Shown: positions 1-11,866 of the stretch, piece after piece
Numbering within the stretch: position 1 is the stretch's first letter
Layout of the letters: each line of letters starts with the position of its first letter
NCBI GenBank assembly: GCA_009760885.1
Contig: CM019716.1
Span: 8,564,438-8,628,437 of the forward strand
Length of the DNA stretch: 64,000 nt
Reading direction: 5' to 3'
DNA from: Achatina immaculata
Lineage: Eukaryota; Mollusca; Gastropoda; Stylommatophora; Achatinidae
Notes under the pieces: generated by a model
Seen by the model: the letters and a program-made list of their open reading frames with translations, nothing else
Told to the model about the DNA's origin: nothing
Database searches by the model: none
Position numbers and translations under genes: made by a program

Positions 1-510
1 TTATGTCAGTCCATAAGAACGAATCTGTGGAGAGGAACAGACAGAACTACAAAAATAAGATTTTTAAGGGCATGCATCTTTCCCATTGCAATATATGCCT
101 GTGAGACCTGGACACTTAAAAAACAGCTGAGAAACACATAAATGCCTTTGAATGTAAATGCTACAGAAGAGTTCTTCAAATATCATGGACACAAAAAAGA
201 ACAAATATATCTATACTACAAGAGCTTAATATTAAAAAAGGCTGGCTAGTAAAGAGGATTAAAGAGAGAAAACTTAAATATTTTGGACACATTAAACATC
301 ATGATAATTTAGAGAAGACCGTACTGGAAGGATATATAATGGGAAAAAGAAAAAGAGGAAGACCAAAACGAAGATGGCTGCAAGACATCGTTGATGATCT
401 GCAAATGGACGCAGCAGCACCAGGCCATCTTGCTCACAACCAAGAGGCCTACAGGAGTGCTGTTAGGGAGGCAAAGTTCCGCAAGGGACATGCAAATGAA
501 TGAATGAATG
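1..510 (+). mobile_element. 3' end of RTE-like LINE, family A (copy A1)
   Basis: A copy cut by the window edge. Translation in shifting frames gives the C-terminal part of an endonuclease-reverse transcriptase polyprotein, ending in the basic motif GKRKRGRPKRRWLQDIVDD and then a short tail. It matches, in the same order, the better preserved minus-strand copy at 53712-55050. The copy ends in a (TGAA)n tail at about 496-510, the microsatellite-type tail typical of RTE elements. Frameshifts make it non-functional. Confidence 0.9.
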
Positions 511-719
511 TCTATATAATTATAATAATGGCACCTTCATTAAAAAAAATGACTCTCAAGCATGTAGATGTTAGCTGTGAGATTTGCAAAGCATCTTCTA
601 TCATGAATGATTCTACTAATCTTGGATTTGTGTACCTGGCCACAATAACAGAAAACAATGTTTGTGTCTTCAGTTTTGGCCCTTGCTTCCATTCACTCAC
701 AATGTGACCAAGTCTCTCA

Positions 720-1530
720 TTGCTTCATCTTAGACCTAATGACTGACTAAAAATTCTTCCACTGATGACATACAAATATCTTTGTTTCTCAGTTCTGGTC
801 TATTATATGATCTCCTTCCTTCCACAACTTCACTATAAAATATTTGTCCATTCATATGTGTTTGCTATATGCCCCAATTATCTTTTAACATTCTGATGTT
901 GCATTGTTATCATGGACACTGCACTCCCACAAAATTAGTAGCTTTGTCTTGTCATTTTATGTTCTTTATTTTGTGGAGGCAGTGAAGAGGGAGTTTTTCA
1001 TGTGCCTTGAATACATTCTCCATGTTTCAGATCCATTTAAGAGAGTGCTAAAAATACATATGTCTGATAAATCTATTTATTAATCTTCTGTTATTCTATG
1101 GAATATCCCTGAGTGTGTCACATGTGGTTAATGTCATTTTTATTTATATATTTATGTAAATATCTAATGAGAGAAGATGTTGCTGGTCAAAGTATACCAT
1201 CTGCTCTGATCACATTTCTGTAAATGACTTTGGAGTAGCTTCTCTGTGAGCCACAGGGGTTGCATCACCTTGAACATTTAACCTTGGAACTAGCATCATC
1301 GCACTTGGGACACACCCATACATGCTATGCTCTCTGTTTCAATAAGCACTGAAGAGTATGAACACTAACTGTGGCAGTCAGCTATTGGCTCTGGCAACCT
1401 TGAATTCTACCAGCCAGCCACTGACTTTTTCTCCCCCCCCCCCTTTCTCAACCTGGCTTTCATCCTCTGTAAAGATATATTATCAACACGTTCTTTCCTC
1501 CTCCTACAGCCACTGAGACTTAGCATATCC
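720..1530. other. no gene recognised
   Basis: AT-rich sequence with a C-run near 1432-1443. I see no exon, transposon or tandem structure that I can support. Confidence 0.5.
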
Positions 1531-1533
1531 ATC

Positions 1534-1770
1534 TTATCCATATGAATTATATCTGTTTGTAACAGAGTTATGGGCAACATGATCGGCTATCTCATTGCCT
1601 CTCACTCCTTCATTCCCCAGGCAATATATCCATTTCAGCCTGGTAACATTGGATTGTTGCGAGAGCTGAACACATTCCTGACGCAGCAAACCCCTCTCTA
1701 TCTTGCAAAGCATGCTCTGAAAGCCTGTCATCGCCAGATCATGTGCATCATTCTGCCAAACCAGCAAGAC
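1534..1770 (-). pseudogene. RNase H fragment of an I-type LINE
   Basis: The minus-strand translation carries VRGNEIADHVAHNS preceded by LKWIYCLGNEG. This is the C-terminal RNase H block (W-x-x-x-H-x-G-x-x-GNE-x-AD) of LINEs that have an RNase H domain. The usual His is replaced by Asn. Only the last third of the domain is present, with nothing recognisable around it. It may be a remnant of the same broad group as the copy at 19155-22200. Confidence 0.6.
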
Positions 1771-1829
1771 AGAGCCTTGGTTGCATCATCATACACAAAC
1801 TCGCTTATTAGGACTTAAATGTTTTTGTC

Positions 1830-2870
1830 ATGGCTCCAAGTTGTTGAGCCTTCTAATCATGTGCATATGAACACATCATGGTTGATCTCTTTAATGTTCA
1901 CTTAAAAAAAGAGGACAGCAAAGTATATCATAAAGAGAGCAGGGGTATGATACAGCATTGCTTAGCTCCACTGTTGAGCTCAGAACTATCAGATGTATTC
2001 TGACCATTGTATGTTGGCTTTCATAATCAGCACGAGTGGGCATACTGGATAATCAATGAATTCTAATACTTTAGACATCACTTGCCAAATGCCTCTTGAG
2101 GTTGACATAAAAATGAGGGAGGAGGGCATACAGTTTTCTGTATTTTTCTTGAAGTTGTCTTAAATGTGAAGATCATGTCACTTGTTGATTGCTTTGTCCT
2201 AAAACCAAACCGCGACCTGGAGAAAAAAAAAAAAACCCTGCTCTGTCAGTTCCTGGAATACCTGAAAAAGTTGTGCGTATCATACTTGGTAGAGGGGTCC
2301 CTCTATAATGAAGTCACTGTTGTCTTTATTTGTTTTTGTTGTGTCATTATGTTGGCATCTCACATGTCCTCAGTCACTTGACCCTCACTTCAGACTGTAA
2401 GAAGTGCATGTGAAGGTGTGGGAGGAGTACATCTATAGTTTCTTTTAGCACATATGATATGAGAGAATGATATTACTACTTCTCCATTTGAAAGACTTGA
2501 TAGGATCAGACAGCTTCTGCTTTATGGGTTTAGCATCCAAAGCATTAGATACAAAACTGTATATAAAATGTCAAACATTTTTGCAGTGACTGTGCTTGTA
2601 ATGCTGGGATAAAAGTAATCATTTCAAAATCTGGCCAGAAAGACCTTTCTGTATTTTGTTATGACGTGCATTGATGGTAAGCAACTATCCCACCTGACCC
2701 ATACATTCATCAATAATTCATTACATGCCCTACATAACAGCAGAACTCTAAGAACATTTATGAAATGTCAATAACTATAAAAACTCTAAGAAATGACAAT
2801 AACTCTGAGAACTTCTTATGAAATGCCAACAACTCTAAGGAATCTTATGAGACACTCTACAATGAGCTCT
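1830..2870. other. intron-like AT-rich DNA, no gene recognised
   Basis: Lies downstream (in minus-strand sense) of the BBS4-like exon at 2882-2916. It contains an A-run at 2222-2234 and no coding segment that I can connect to that gene. Confidence 0.5.
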
Positions 2871-2881
2871 ACAGAACTTAC

Positions 2882-2916
2882 AATGATCTTGCAACCTGCT
2901 TGAGATTTTCAGAGTT
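2882..2916 (-). CDS. BBS4: BBS4-like internal exon (35 nt)
   Basis: On the minus strand an acceptor (…CTAAACCCACAG) is followed by 35 nt encoding [11 protein letters not shown] plus two bases, then the donor GTAAGT. From memory, vertebrate BBS4 has a very similar ...NLKQVARSL... in its first TPR repeats, just after the segment matched by the exon at 12497-12640. Phase is 0 at the start and 2 at the end. BBS4 is a TPR subunit of the BBSome, which carries membrane cargo to cilia. The exon is tiny, so its identity rests on the match plus clean splice signals and the two upstream exons on the same strand. Confidence 0.75.
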
Positions 2917-3111
2917 CTGTGGGTTTAGAAGGGCACATGTTTGAAAAAGATCCAAAGACTCTTGAATTTTGCCTTCCTGTCTCATAATCAACCCTGAGAA
3001 TGATAGTGTTCATTAACAAATTCATATCTTAAGTTTTAAGTGTTCATATTTTACATTAGTGATTTAGAAGTGTTTATATTTTTGTTGACAATTTAAAATA
3101 TATTTATATAG

Positions 3112-3366
3112 GTAAGGTAAAGGTAATCCTGTCATGCCTTAGAGGCACATAGGGATATGGTGTTAGTGCCCATATTTTCCTTGACCTGTCAGCACACTAG
3201 AGGGTGATATGGTCAGTATCACGCCTGGCCACCTTTCCTTCCCCAACTCCAGAAGAAATCGGGTACCCATTTCTACAGCTGGGTGACTGGGGTGCCTCCA
3301 GTCGGATACGAACCCCCAACCTTCTCCATGAGAGACCAGTGTACTAACCACTTCGCCACTCAGAGA
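3112..3366 (-). repeat. tRNA-derived SINE, copy 1
   Basis: Read on the minus strand it begins with a tRNA-like head. Box A resembles TGGCGAAGTGG (from 3349-3366) and box B resembles GGTTCGTATCC. A tail runs to 3112 and ends in GTAAGGTAAAGGTAA-type sequence. A second copy lies at 42790-43030 and a 3' part at 55765-55925. The internal Pol III promoter pair and dispersed copies define a SINE. Confidence 0.85.
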
Positions 3367-3654
3367 CCTATATATTTATATAACTGAGTAGGATTTTAGA
3401 TGTGTTTTTTAGAATCTAAACCAAATATTTCATATGATTATATATTTTTTCTTCTTAGATTTATAATGAAGTGAGTGCATGTGTGTGCATGCACGTAGAG
3501 CATGTTGTTTACCATACAGTACCCCATATGATAACCCCTTTACAACATTTCTCAGCCAATCATTGGCTTTACCTTTGTGCTATACTTTATCTATCTGGGC
3601 ACATTTTGTGTTGAACTTTCTTACTAGGAGGCTAAAAAGCTAAGTCTATATATT

Positions 3655-3895
3655 TTTCATCCATTTTTCATGTTTTTATCTGTTGTGTTGTTTTTTTTGC
3701 ATGTGATCTTTGAAAAAGGCTTTTGCCAAAATATTGGACTGCTGCATGTCCTTCATATACACTCATCTTGCTTTCTGCCATTCTTGTTTCTGCCCACTTT
3801 CCTCACGCTTTCTATCTTTGTGTACAACCAAAGCATACACCTCCATCTATTTTCATTACCAGAATCAATTTTACCACAGTTGTCATTTTTTACAT
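3655..3895 (+). repeat. interspersed repeat X, copy 1
   Basis: Shares the order of blocks with 18011-18409 and 52385-52560: a GAAAAAGGC…AAATATTGGA block (consensus AAATATCGGA), a run of TTCATTTATACA-like sequence, a CTTTACTCACT-like pyrimidine-rich block and a terminal block ending near ACCACAGTTGTCATTTTT. Overlapping frames of 81-91 aa can be read here but also appear in the other copies with stops, so I treat them as non-coding. Confidence 0.65.
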
Positions 3896-4218
3896 GTGGG
3901 TGCCCTTCCTTTCACTTATTTTACAAGAAGAGGAAGAGGTGGTAAGTGTGTCACTAGTAGAAAGATAGCCCTTTTATAAGTGCTGGTATCAGGAAAAGTT
4001 GTCTAGTGTTATAATTGTGAATTCAGATTGAACTATCTTTTTAACCTCTCAGACTTTGCATTCCTGGCTACATGCTAAGAACACCAAACAACTCAGGCAA
4101 CTCAACTCCAGGACAACAAGGTCACAAAACTAAGCCTGGCGATCCACATGACTTAACAATTAATGTTATGAAGAACCAACAAGTCAAGAAATATATGTCA
4201 GACAGACACAAGTTTAAT

Positions 4219-4278
4219 ATGAGGAAAATGAGGGTGATGTTATATGAGATGAGGAAGATGAGGGTGATGTTATATGAG
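4219..4278 (+). repeat. 30-bp direct duplication
   Basis: Two adjacent 30-bp units (ATGAGGAAAATGAGGGTGAT… and ATGAGGAAGATGAGGGTGAT…) differing at one base. A short recent tandem duplication. Confidence 0.9.
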
Positions 4279-4369
4279 ATGTGCTGAAAAACTGATTCTG
4301 CCACATGGTAGGAAAATTTCACAAGCATGAACACAATATCTTCCAGCAATACAATGGTTTGCCACTGGA

Positions 4370-5697
4370 AGTCATTCATTCATTCATTCATTTGCATATC
4401 CAATGTGGAACTTTGCCTCCCTAACAGCTCTCCTATAGGCCTCTCAGCTGTGAGCAAGATGGCCTGCTTTTGATGCATCCATTTGCAGATCATCAATGAT
4501 GTCTTGAATCCTTCTTTGCCTTGGTCTTCCTCTCTTTCTTTTTCCTATTATGTACCCTTCCAAGACAGTTTTCTCTAGATTATCCTGAGGTTTAATGTGT
4601 CCAAAACATTGAAGTTTTCTCTCTTTATTCCTCTTTACTAGCCAGCCTTCTTCAATATTAAGTTCTTGTAGTATGGATATGTTTGTTCTTTTTTGTATTC
4701 ATGATATTTGAAGAACTCTTCTGTAGCATTTACATTCAAAGGCATTTATGTGCTTCTCAGCTGTTCTGTTAAGTGTCCACGTCTCACAGGCATATGTTGT
4801 GATGGGAAAGATGCATATCTTAAAAATCTTATTTTTGTAGTTCTGTCTGTCCCTTTCCACAGATTCTTTAGTTGTTTTACTTTCTGAAGAGCGACAGATG
4901 TCCTCCTTTTAATTTCCCTCATTGTATCTCCATTATTAGTTAGTATCCAAGATATTCAAAACTCTCCACTTCTTCCAGTTTTTCCTCATTGATACATATT
5001 TCATCTACCTTTTTTGGTTTGTCAGTTGTCATCAAATTAGTTTTCTTCATATTAAGATAGAGGTTTTGCTCTTCGCTGTTCTTATGGACTGACATAACTA
5101 GTTTTTCCATTCCTTTTTGTGTTGTGGACAGTAATACTATGTCATCAACATATCTAATCTCTGGTATTTCATAACCTCCAATTGTTATGGCATCGTAATA
5201 TTCTTTGTCTACATCTTCTCTAACATTCCTCATTATATTTTCAGTATACAAGTTAAATAAGTAAGGCAACAATTTGCATCCCTGATGGACCCCTTGTTTT
5301 ATGTCAAACCAAGTTGTTGTTTCACCATTTATTCTTACTGCTGCCTGTTGGTCTACATACAGCAATGATATTAATTGTATCAAATATGTTGGAAATCCCA
5401 TTTTTCTCATTATTTTCCAAAGTTTCTGGTGTTGTACACAATCAAATGCCTTTGAGTAGTCTATAAAAGATAAATAAAGATTCACGTTAAATTCTCTACA
5501 TTTCTCTATTATTAATCTTATACTGAATATATGATCTCTTGATCCTCTTCCTTGCCTGAAATCAGCTTGGACCATATTGACTTCTTCTTTTTTCTTACGA
5601 AGTCTACCCATTATGATTTTTAACAGAATTTTTCTGGCTTGACTAATCATGGCAACAGTGTGTGCATAATTTCAGGTTACCTTTTTTTGGCAGTGGT
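4370..5697 (-). mobile_element. family A LINE, copy A2, 3' portion
   Basis: Minus-strand RTE-like element with its 3' (TTCA/TGAA)n tail at 4370-4395 and C-terminal motifs as in A1. It is interrupted at 5698 by the family B element. The rest of A2 resumes at 8913 (the broken frame reads FIPLPKKGNLKLC across the joint), so the two pieces are one original copy. Frameshifts are scattered through it. Confidence 0.9.
4940..5650 (-). pseudogene. reverse transcriptase frame of copy A2
   Basis: 236 codons of the RT core: FRQGRGSRDHIF, then FIDYSKAFDCVQHQKLW (RT motif A with catalytic Asp), a QGVHQGC block, and IRYVDDIVLLS (motif C, normally YADD, here YVDD). The frame is broken on both sides. It is almost identical in layout to the RT frame at 53740-54972. 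YVDD instead of YADD and the local changes around QGC indicate decay without selection. Confidence 0.9.
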
Positions 5698-5709
5698 ATG
5701 AATACAGTT
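5698..5709 (+). repeat. target-site duplication, left, of element B1
   Basis: ATGAATACAGTT immediately before the 5' end of B1. The identical 12-mer follows its 3' end at 8901-8912. Confidence 0.9.
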
Positions 5710-6053
5710 AACCCGTGTGGTACCCGGGATCTGTAAAGAATAGGACCACTGTACCCTACCACGCATGATCGTAAAAGGCGACTAAGGAGGGTTCAGCATA
5801 GGGCCAGCAACCCTATCTGGTAAAAAAACTATCAGACTGCTACAGAAACGGAAGCAAGGGAAAAAACAAATGCAGGTGGAAGGAGAAATGCGTATCAGGA
5901 AACTGAGCCCATGAAGGTTGTGGATGAAAGCCAGCCACTGGAAGTCCCCAGCCCAACTGCAGACCTCCTGGAACCTAAACACAAGATGCAAATAGGCAGC
6001 TGGAATGTAAGAACACTAAACCAGACTGGAAAACTAGCACAAACATCAAGGAA

Positions 6054-7232
6054 ATGCACAGATACAAACTAGACATACTAGGAATACAAGAAGCAAGATG
6101 GACAGGACAAGGCACAAGGAAATTAACAACACAGCACACAGAAGATACAATAATATGGTCAGGTAAAGAAGATCTTCATGAAGGAGGAGTAGCATTGATT
6201 ATAACAAAAGAAGCATCAAGAGCATTGCTGAAATGGACCCCAATAAATGAGAGATTATTATATGCACGCTTCAACTCAAGATTCACGAAGCTGTCTATTA
6301 TAGTTTGTTATGCACCAACAGAAGCAGCTGAAGAGGAATTAAAAGAAGATTTTTACAACAGCCTCCAAGCAACAGTAGAAACAATACCCAAGCATGATAT
6401 GCTACTCATCTTGGGCGACTTCAATGCAAAAGTAGGTGAAGGAAATGAAGATAGAAGAAGAATCATGGGAAGAGAAGGAATCGGAGAAATAAATGAAAAT
6501 GGAGAAAGACTGTGCAGTTTCTGTGAAGAAAACATGATGACCATAGGAGGGACAATTTTCCAACATAAAAACATCCATAAGGTGACTTGGAGGTCACCAG
6601 ATAAAACCACAGAAAACCAAATCGATCACATAAACAACAAGTGGAAACGGTCACTACAAGATGTGCGAGCAAGGAAAGGAGCAGATGTAGGAAGTGATCA
6701 CAACCTTCTGGTAGCAAAAATAAAACTAAAATTAAGGAAAGCCAAAATCAGAGAACACAGAAAGATACATTTTGATACAAGAAAACTGATAGACCAGCAA
6801 ACAATAAATGAATTCTCAATAGTACTTAAGAACCGCTTCAGTGTCCTACAAGACAAAGCAGAAATGTCCATATTAGAGTTCAATAAAACACTACAGGAAA
6901 CAGCAAAAGAGGTGCTGGGATATCGGAAAAGGAGAAAAGAGGAATGGATAAGAGAGACCACATGGGAAAAGATAGAGCAAAGAAAAGAAATCAAGAAAAA
7001 ATTACTGAACACCAAATCACAAAGGCTTAAAGAACGAGTTTTAAGTAATTATGCACAAAAAGACAAAGAAGTGAAGGAATCATGCCGTCAAGATAAACGT
7101 CAGTATTATGACAACTTAGCAGAAACAGCAGAGAATGCAGCATATACAAATGACATGAAAACCATATATAAAATCACAAAGCAGATGACAGGTAACTTCA
7201 GCACAAGATGTGAAAGTGCAGTAAGAATATAA
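6054..7232 (+). pseudogene. AP-endonuclease domain and linker of B1
   Basis: 392 codons. The LINE endonuclease nicks target DNA to prime reverse transcription. Visible blocks are DILGIQEARWTG (metal-binding Glu), LILGDFNAKVG, the TWRSPDKTTENQIDHI block and GSDHNLLVAKIKLKL (catalytic Asp-His). The true start lies upstream: the homologous frame in B3 begins about 45 codons earlier, and here a lost base before 6054 removes that start. The frame ends at a TAA where B3 reads Thr-Gln, giving two point differences at AVRI-stop. Confidence 0.9.
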
Positions 7233-7442
7233 AATGGACAACTGGTCAGTGGAGAAAGAGAAAAAATTGAAAGATGGAGGGAACACTTTAACATCCTACT
7301 AAATAGAACACGAGACGCACAAACAATAGACATACCTGAAGCAAAAACGGAACTAAACATCAATACAGGACCAATAACAATAAATGAAGTAAAGGAGGCA
7401 ATAAAGAAGCTAAAATCAGACAAGGCACCAGGTGAAGATGAA

Positions 7443-8087
7443 GTGACTGCTGAGATGTTGAAAGCAGAAGAAACAGAAACACCAAAACAACTTTGCCGGA
7501 TATTACAACAAATTTGGGATCTAGAAAAAGCCCCAGAGGAGTGGAAAACTGGACTTATAGTAAAACTACCAAAGATGGGTGACCTCAGAGATTGCGGGAA
7601 CTGGAGAGGCATTACCCTACTGCCACTCACCAGTAAAGTATTTTGCAGAATAATCATCAACAGAATTGTACCAACACTTGAGGAAAAACTTCAGAAAGAG
7701 CAGGCAGGATTTAGGAAAGGAAGATCATGCATAGACCACATATTTGTACTTAGACAAATATTAGAACAGGCAAATGAGTGGCATAGCACAACATATGCAT
7801 TATTCATAGATTTTGAGAAAGCCTTTGACAGTGTCAACAGAGATGCACTGTGGAAAATCCTAAGATGGCATGGCCTCCCCCATAAAATAGTTAATGTAAT
7901 CAAAGCCCTATACGAGGGTTTTCAGTGCAAAGTTATCTGTGGAGAACATACCTCCAGCAGCTTTAGGGTACAAACAAGAGTGAAACAGGGATGTGTACTA
8001 TCACCAACATTATTTATCTTGGCAGTAGACTGGTTAATGAAGGAAGCAACATCAGACAAACGCAGAGGATTACAATGGATCCCTTGA
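7443..8087 (+). pseudogene. RT core of B1
   Basis: 214 codons in the same frame as the endonuclease, after the TAA at 7230. RT blocks: GFRKGRSCIDHIF, FIDFEKAFDSVN (motif A, catalytic Asp) and VKQGCVLSPTLFIL (motif B). A one-base insertion near 8085 shifts the frame before the FADD box (motif C, about 8110-8130), which is read in the next frame. The shift removes catalysis from this product. Confidence 0.9.
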
Positions 8088-8227
8088 CACAGTGCTGGAG
8101 GACCTTGACTTTGCGGACGACATTTGTCTGTTATCAAGCAGTCACAAAGATATGCAAGATAAAATAAACAAGCTAACTCAGAATGCAAACAACATAGGAC
8201 TAAAGATCAATGTAGGAAAGAAAGTTA

Positions 8228-8881
8228 ATGAAGCAAAATGTGAACAACAGAAATGTACTCAGAGTAGATAACAAGTTAGTGGAGGAGGTCAACGAATTTG
8301 TATACCTTGGCAGCAGAGTAGTAGAAAATGGAGACAGCACAGAGGACATCAACAGCAGACTTACTAGAGCAAACCAGGCTTTTGCAATGCTGCAGACTAT
8401 ATGGAAATCAAAAAAACTAAGCATAAATATGAAAATCAGGATATTTAAGAGTAATGTTCTAAGTGTACTACTCTATGGAAGTGAATGCTGGAAAATCACC
8501 AAAACCATAGAAAACAAGTTGAATTCTTTCCAGACTAAATGTTTACGAAGAATTAAAAAAATATTTTGGCCAAACACCATAAGAAATAACACCCTATTAG
8601 CAGAAATGCAGATGAAACCACTGACAACAATTATTGAGGAAAGATGCTGGCAATGGTTGGGACATGTGCTCCGAATGACTGACAACTCACTACCAAAAAT
8701 AGCACTAAGATGGACACCACAGGGGAGCAGAAGTAAGGGTAGACCAAAAGAGACATGGAGAAGAACAACAGAAAGGATGTTGAGCAATAGAGGGCTCACC
8801 TGGGCAAGAGCAGACAAAAAGGCGAAGGACAGGGATTTGTGGAAAACCCTTGCGGAAGCCCCATGTGCCCTGGGCACTTAA
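8228..8881 (+). pseudogene. C-terminal region of B1 polyprotein
   Basis: 217 codons in a third frame: YLGSRVVENGD, the LLYGSECWKITK block, WLGHVLRM and the basic GRPKETWRRTTERML motif, ending APCALGT-stop just before the (AG)n tail. The order SRL-GSECW-LGHVLR-GRP is characteristic of RTE-like LINE C-termini. Out of frame with the RT core. Confidence 0.85.
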
Positions 8882-8900
8882 GGTTCAGAGAGAGAGAGAG

Positions 8901-8912
8901 ATGAATACAGTT
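8901..8912 (+). repeat. target-site duplication, right, of element B1
   Basis: Second copy of ATGAATACAGTT, directly after the (AG)n tail. Exact match to 5698-5709. Confidence 0.9.
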
Positions 8913-9240
8913 CTTTTCCATTCTTTTGGCCAAATACCTGAATGCCATATCTTTTTACATTTTGCATGATAGATTGTTGCACATTCCTTTCCTCCTCTCA
9001 TCACATTCTGGTGATTTACCATTTTTCAGATTCTTTATTTCCCATAAAACTTCTATTTTCGGTTTGGATTCTTTCTCCTCCAATAATAATTCACACTGTT
9101 GATTTCTGCTTTCACAGTCGGTTGTTTCATACATTCATCTGGAATATTCCTTCCATCTTTCTAGAATTTCCTCTGTCTCTGTCAAGGTATTCCCCATCTC
9201 ATCACAAATTATATTTGGCTTAGATCACACCTTAAAAATC
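8913..9240 (-). mobile_element. family A LINE, copy A2, 5' portion
   Basis: Minus-strand continuation of A2 beyond the nested B1. Translation gives WPKEWKRT leading towards the joint, IKNLKNGKSPECDE (RT N-terminal block, usually LKNGKSPG-D) and TLTETEEILERWKEYS (the segment before it). Frameshifted in at least two places. The copy fades out near 9240, so it is 5'-truncated within the linker between endonuclease and RT. Confidence 0.85.
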
Positions 9241-9559
9241 TTCATTTAAACATTCATAAAGTTTTACCACATGCATATCTCAAATTCAGCTTCTTGCAAG
9301 TCATAGCTAAGCGCTCCCATTTTTTTCTATTATTTTTTTTTTTCATTCTTATTTGTTACACATCAGTGATGTGAATTTATATTTTCTCTTATTTTCCTAT
9401 TTCTTTATCTCGTATGTTTTTGCAAGATTAAGGTGTAACCCAAAACATTACAACTATGTGCTCATTAATTTTCCTACTTCTGTTTTTAAATTGTTCTAAC
9501 ATTTTGAGTATGGTTTCTCACCAAATACCAGTACAGTCATATTTTATTTTATCGTTTCC

Positions 9560-10130
9560 AATCAGACATTGAATATTTTCATATTTCTAATTAAGATGTT
9601 CATATTTCCAGTTAAGGTGACTATATTAGCACTTTTGTCTAAGGAGATGGTTTTGAAGCAGATAGATATCAACTCCTGTGAACTTTGCTGAACATCATCT
9701 TGCTGTACAGCGCCACTCATGGCTGACTCTACCAATGTTAGATTTGTATAACTGGCCACTATAACAGCAAACAATATTTGTGTTGCAAGGTTAAGTTTCC
9801 TTGAGCTTGCATCTTCTAATTTCAAGTCTGGTCCTCATTTCCTCCTCATATGATGCTGTGCCCTTGAGCAGAGTAACTCTCAACAAAACTCAGATATATA
9901 TTATTATATTCATTATTCTGCAGAGGTAGTGAAAATTGAAACTATTATGTTTTTTCATCCCTTGCATTTGAGTCCACATTTCAAACGATTTGCATAGCCA
10001 GTCACAGTAATAATAGCAATATCTGGCTTGTAAAGTCCAGTTTCTTGTCCTTGCATCTTTTAATTTCAGGTCTGATATTCATTTCCTCCTTAAATGATGG
10101 TGCACCTTTAAGATGGCTTACAATCTTACA
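9560..10130. repeat. low-copy diverged repeat (also at 515-720)
   Basis: The stretch around 9700-9830 (ACTCTACCAATGTTAGATTTGT, then ACTGGCCACTATAACAGCAA) resembles 595-700 in order and spacing. A partial third copy is at about 9985-10115. No coding capacity. The neighbouring 9241-9560 holds only AT-rich sequence with T-runs. Confidence 0.5.
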
Positions 10131-11470
10131 TCATTCTGGTGCTATTAAATGTCAAATAGGGCTCACATGGTAGTTTGCCAAGTTTTCCTGTGTTTGGTTA
10201 GCTTTTCAACCTCATCAAGGGACTTTATGCCTACTGATTTGGCCTCTCTTAACAATATCCTCTTTAGAGTTTCATGTGGTTGACCTCTTTTTCTTTGGCC
10301 TATTGTGTTCCATTTGATAGCTTATTTTGGATTCTCTAACTGTTTATTCTCATCACATGACCAACATATGCTCATCTCCTTTTTCTGATCACCAGTGAAA
10401 CAGCTTGTTGTTCACTCATCTGCCTTATCTCTGTGCTGTTCTTGAATTTGTTCTACCTTATACCAAGTATTTTCCTTAGGCATTTGTTTTCAAAAGAGTC
10501 TAATTTCTTGACTATTCCTTTCACATGGATAAATGAGGGTGGATATTACACTTTTTTGAATAATCTTAACTTGATTTTTGTGCTTATAACTTTTGAGTGC
10601 CATATGTTCTCAAGATTCTTGAAGATCGATGCTGCTTTTGCAATTCTAATTCTAACTTCCATTCTAGTATCACCATCCTGGTCTGTGTAGCTGCTGAGGT
10701 ATGTAAACTGGTGGACTTCTTTAATTGCTGTTCCTTCTATGTATATTCTTCCTTTTTGATTAATGGGAAGTTTCATTATTTTTGTTTTTCCTTGTTAATT
10801 TCAAATTCTATTTTCCTAACCAGTGAAGAATCTGTTTTTTCTTGCATTGAGTTCACATTGTCACTGATAAGAGTTATGTCATCTGCAAAATCAAGATCTT
10901 CTAGTTGGGTCCCCTGTACTCAGTTAATGCTTATTTTATCTGTGCAGCATTTTTTCATTACAAAGTCTACAGCAATTCCAAAAAGAAAGGGAGATAGTAT
11001 ACATCCTTGTAAAAATTCTTAAAATTCTCCACAATGAATCTCTGTGTATGCTATCAAATGCCTTTTTAAAGTCTATGAAGTTCAGGATTAATGTTTTTTG
11101 TTTTTCAACATGTTCTTCAAGAATTATTCTTTGAGCAAAGATCTGGTCAGGACATCTTCTCCCATTTTGAAATCCTGCTTGTTCTTTCTCATTGCAGTAA
11201 TCACTATATCTTTGATTCCATTCAGAATAACTTTGCAAAATACTTTTGATACAACTGATAGTAAAGTCACTCCTCTCCAGTTACTGCAGTTGCTAAAGCT
11301 GCCTTTTTTTTGGTATTTTAACAATGATTTCTTTTCTCCATTTAGAAGGGACCTTTTTTTTTTTTCCAAATTTTATTAAACATTCTCTGTAGCTGGCTCA
11401 TGCTGTCAGTGTTAATGGCTTTTAACATTTCAGCTGTTATTTCATCTTCACCTTCTCATCTTAAGATAGC
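10125..11470 (-). mobile_element. family C RTE-like LINE, copy C1
   Basis: Minus-strand 3' half of a third LINE family. Blocks in order: NCSNWRGVTLLSVVSKVFCK, the RT entry EQAGFQNGRRCPDQIF, FIDFKKAFDSIHRDSLW (motif A), a decayed DFADDITLIS region, FTYLSSYTDQDGDTRMEV and the C-terminal segment whose 3' end is near 10125. Split into several frames by indels. Related copies lie at 16775, 25796, 44712, 50745 and 52806. Confidence 0.9.
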
Positions 11471-11739
11471 TAGCCAAATATTAAATATGTTCATATTTCT
11501 AATTTGATGACCAGCCAAATATTGGATACATTCATATCTCTGGTTAAAGTTAAAAACAAAAAATAAAATTCCATATTGCTAATCAAGGTATATATGATAT
11601 GGGTATCCAACCAATTTATATGACTTTTTAGTACATAGACTAAAATAAACATTTTCATACACATTCTGAAATAAATAACATATTCATACCACAATTGCAG
11701 ATTCAAGCTGATTTACTCAGATATTACTTTAGTAAACTG

Positions 11740-11866
11740 ACTTAAAGGTTTTACCATCTTGCAACTACCAGTAAATTACCTGACTTAAAGGTTTTACCAT
11801 CTTGCAATTACCAGTAAATTACCTGAAATAAAGGTTTTACCATCTTGCAACTACCAGTAAATTACA
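11740..11866. repeat. about 43-bp tandem repeat, 3 copies
   Basis: Three copies of a unit containing AAAGGTTTTACCATCTTGCA and CTACCAGTAAATTAC, with few differences. Confidence 0.9.

Larger units (their letters stand above)
5711..8900 (+). mobile_element. near full-length RTE-like LINE, family B (copy B1)
   Basis: 3.19-kb element starting CCCGTGTGGTACCCGGGATC and ending in (AG)n. It encodes AP-endonuclease, then RT, then a C-terminal basic region in one polyprotein now split by a stop (7230-7232), a +1 near 8085 and a 2-nt loss near 8220, judged against copy B3 (57051-60259). It also lacks 6 nt in the endonuclease part. It is inserted in family A copy A2 with an exact 12-bp target duplication, so B1 is younger than A2. 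Confidence 0.95.

Noticed and set aside
3670..3979. Three overlapping frames of 81-91 codons as small genes.
   Set aside because: They lie in repeat X, whose other copies (18011, 52385) are non-coding.
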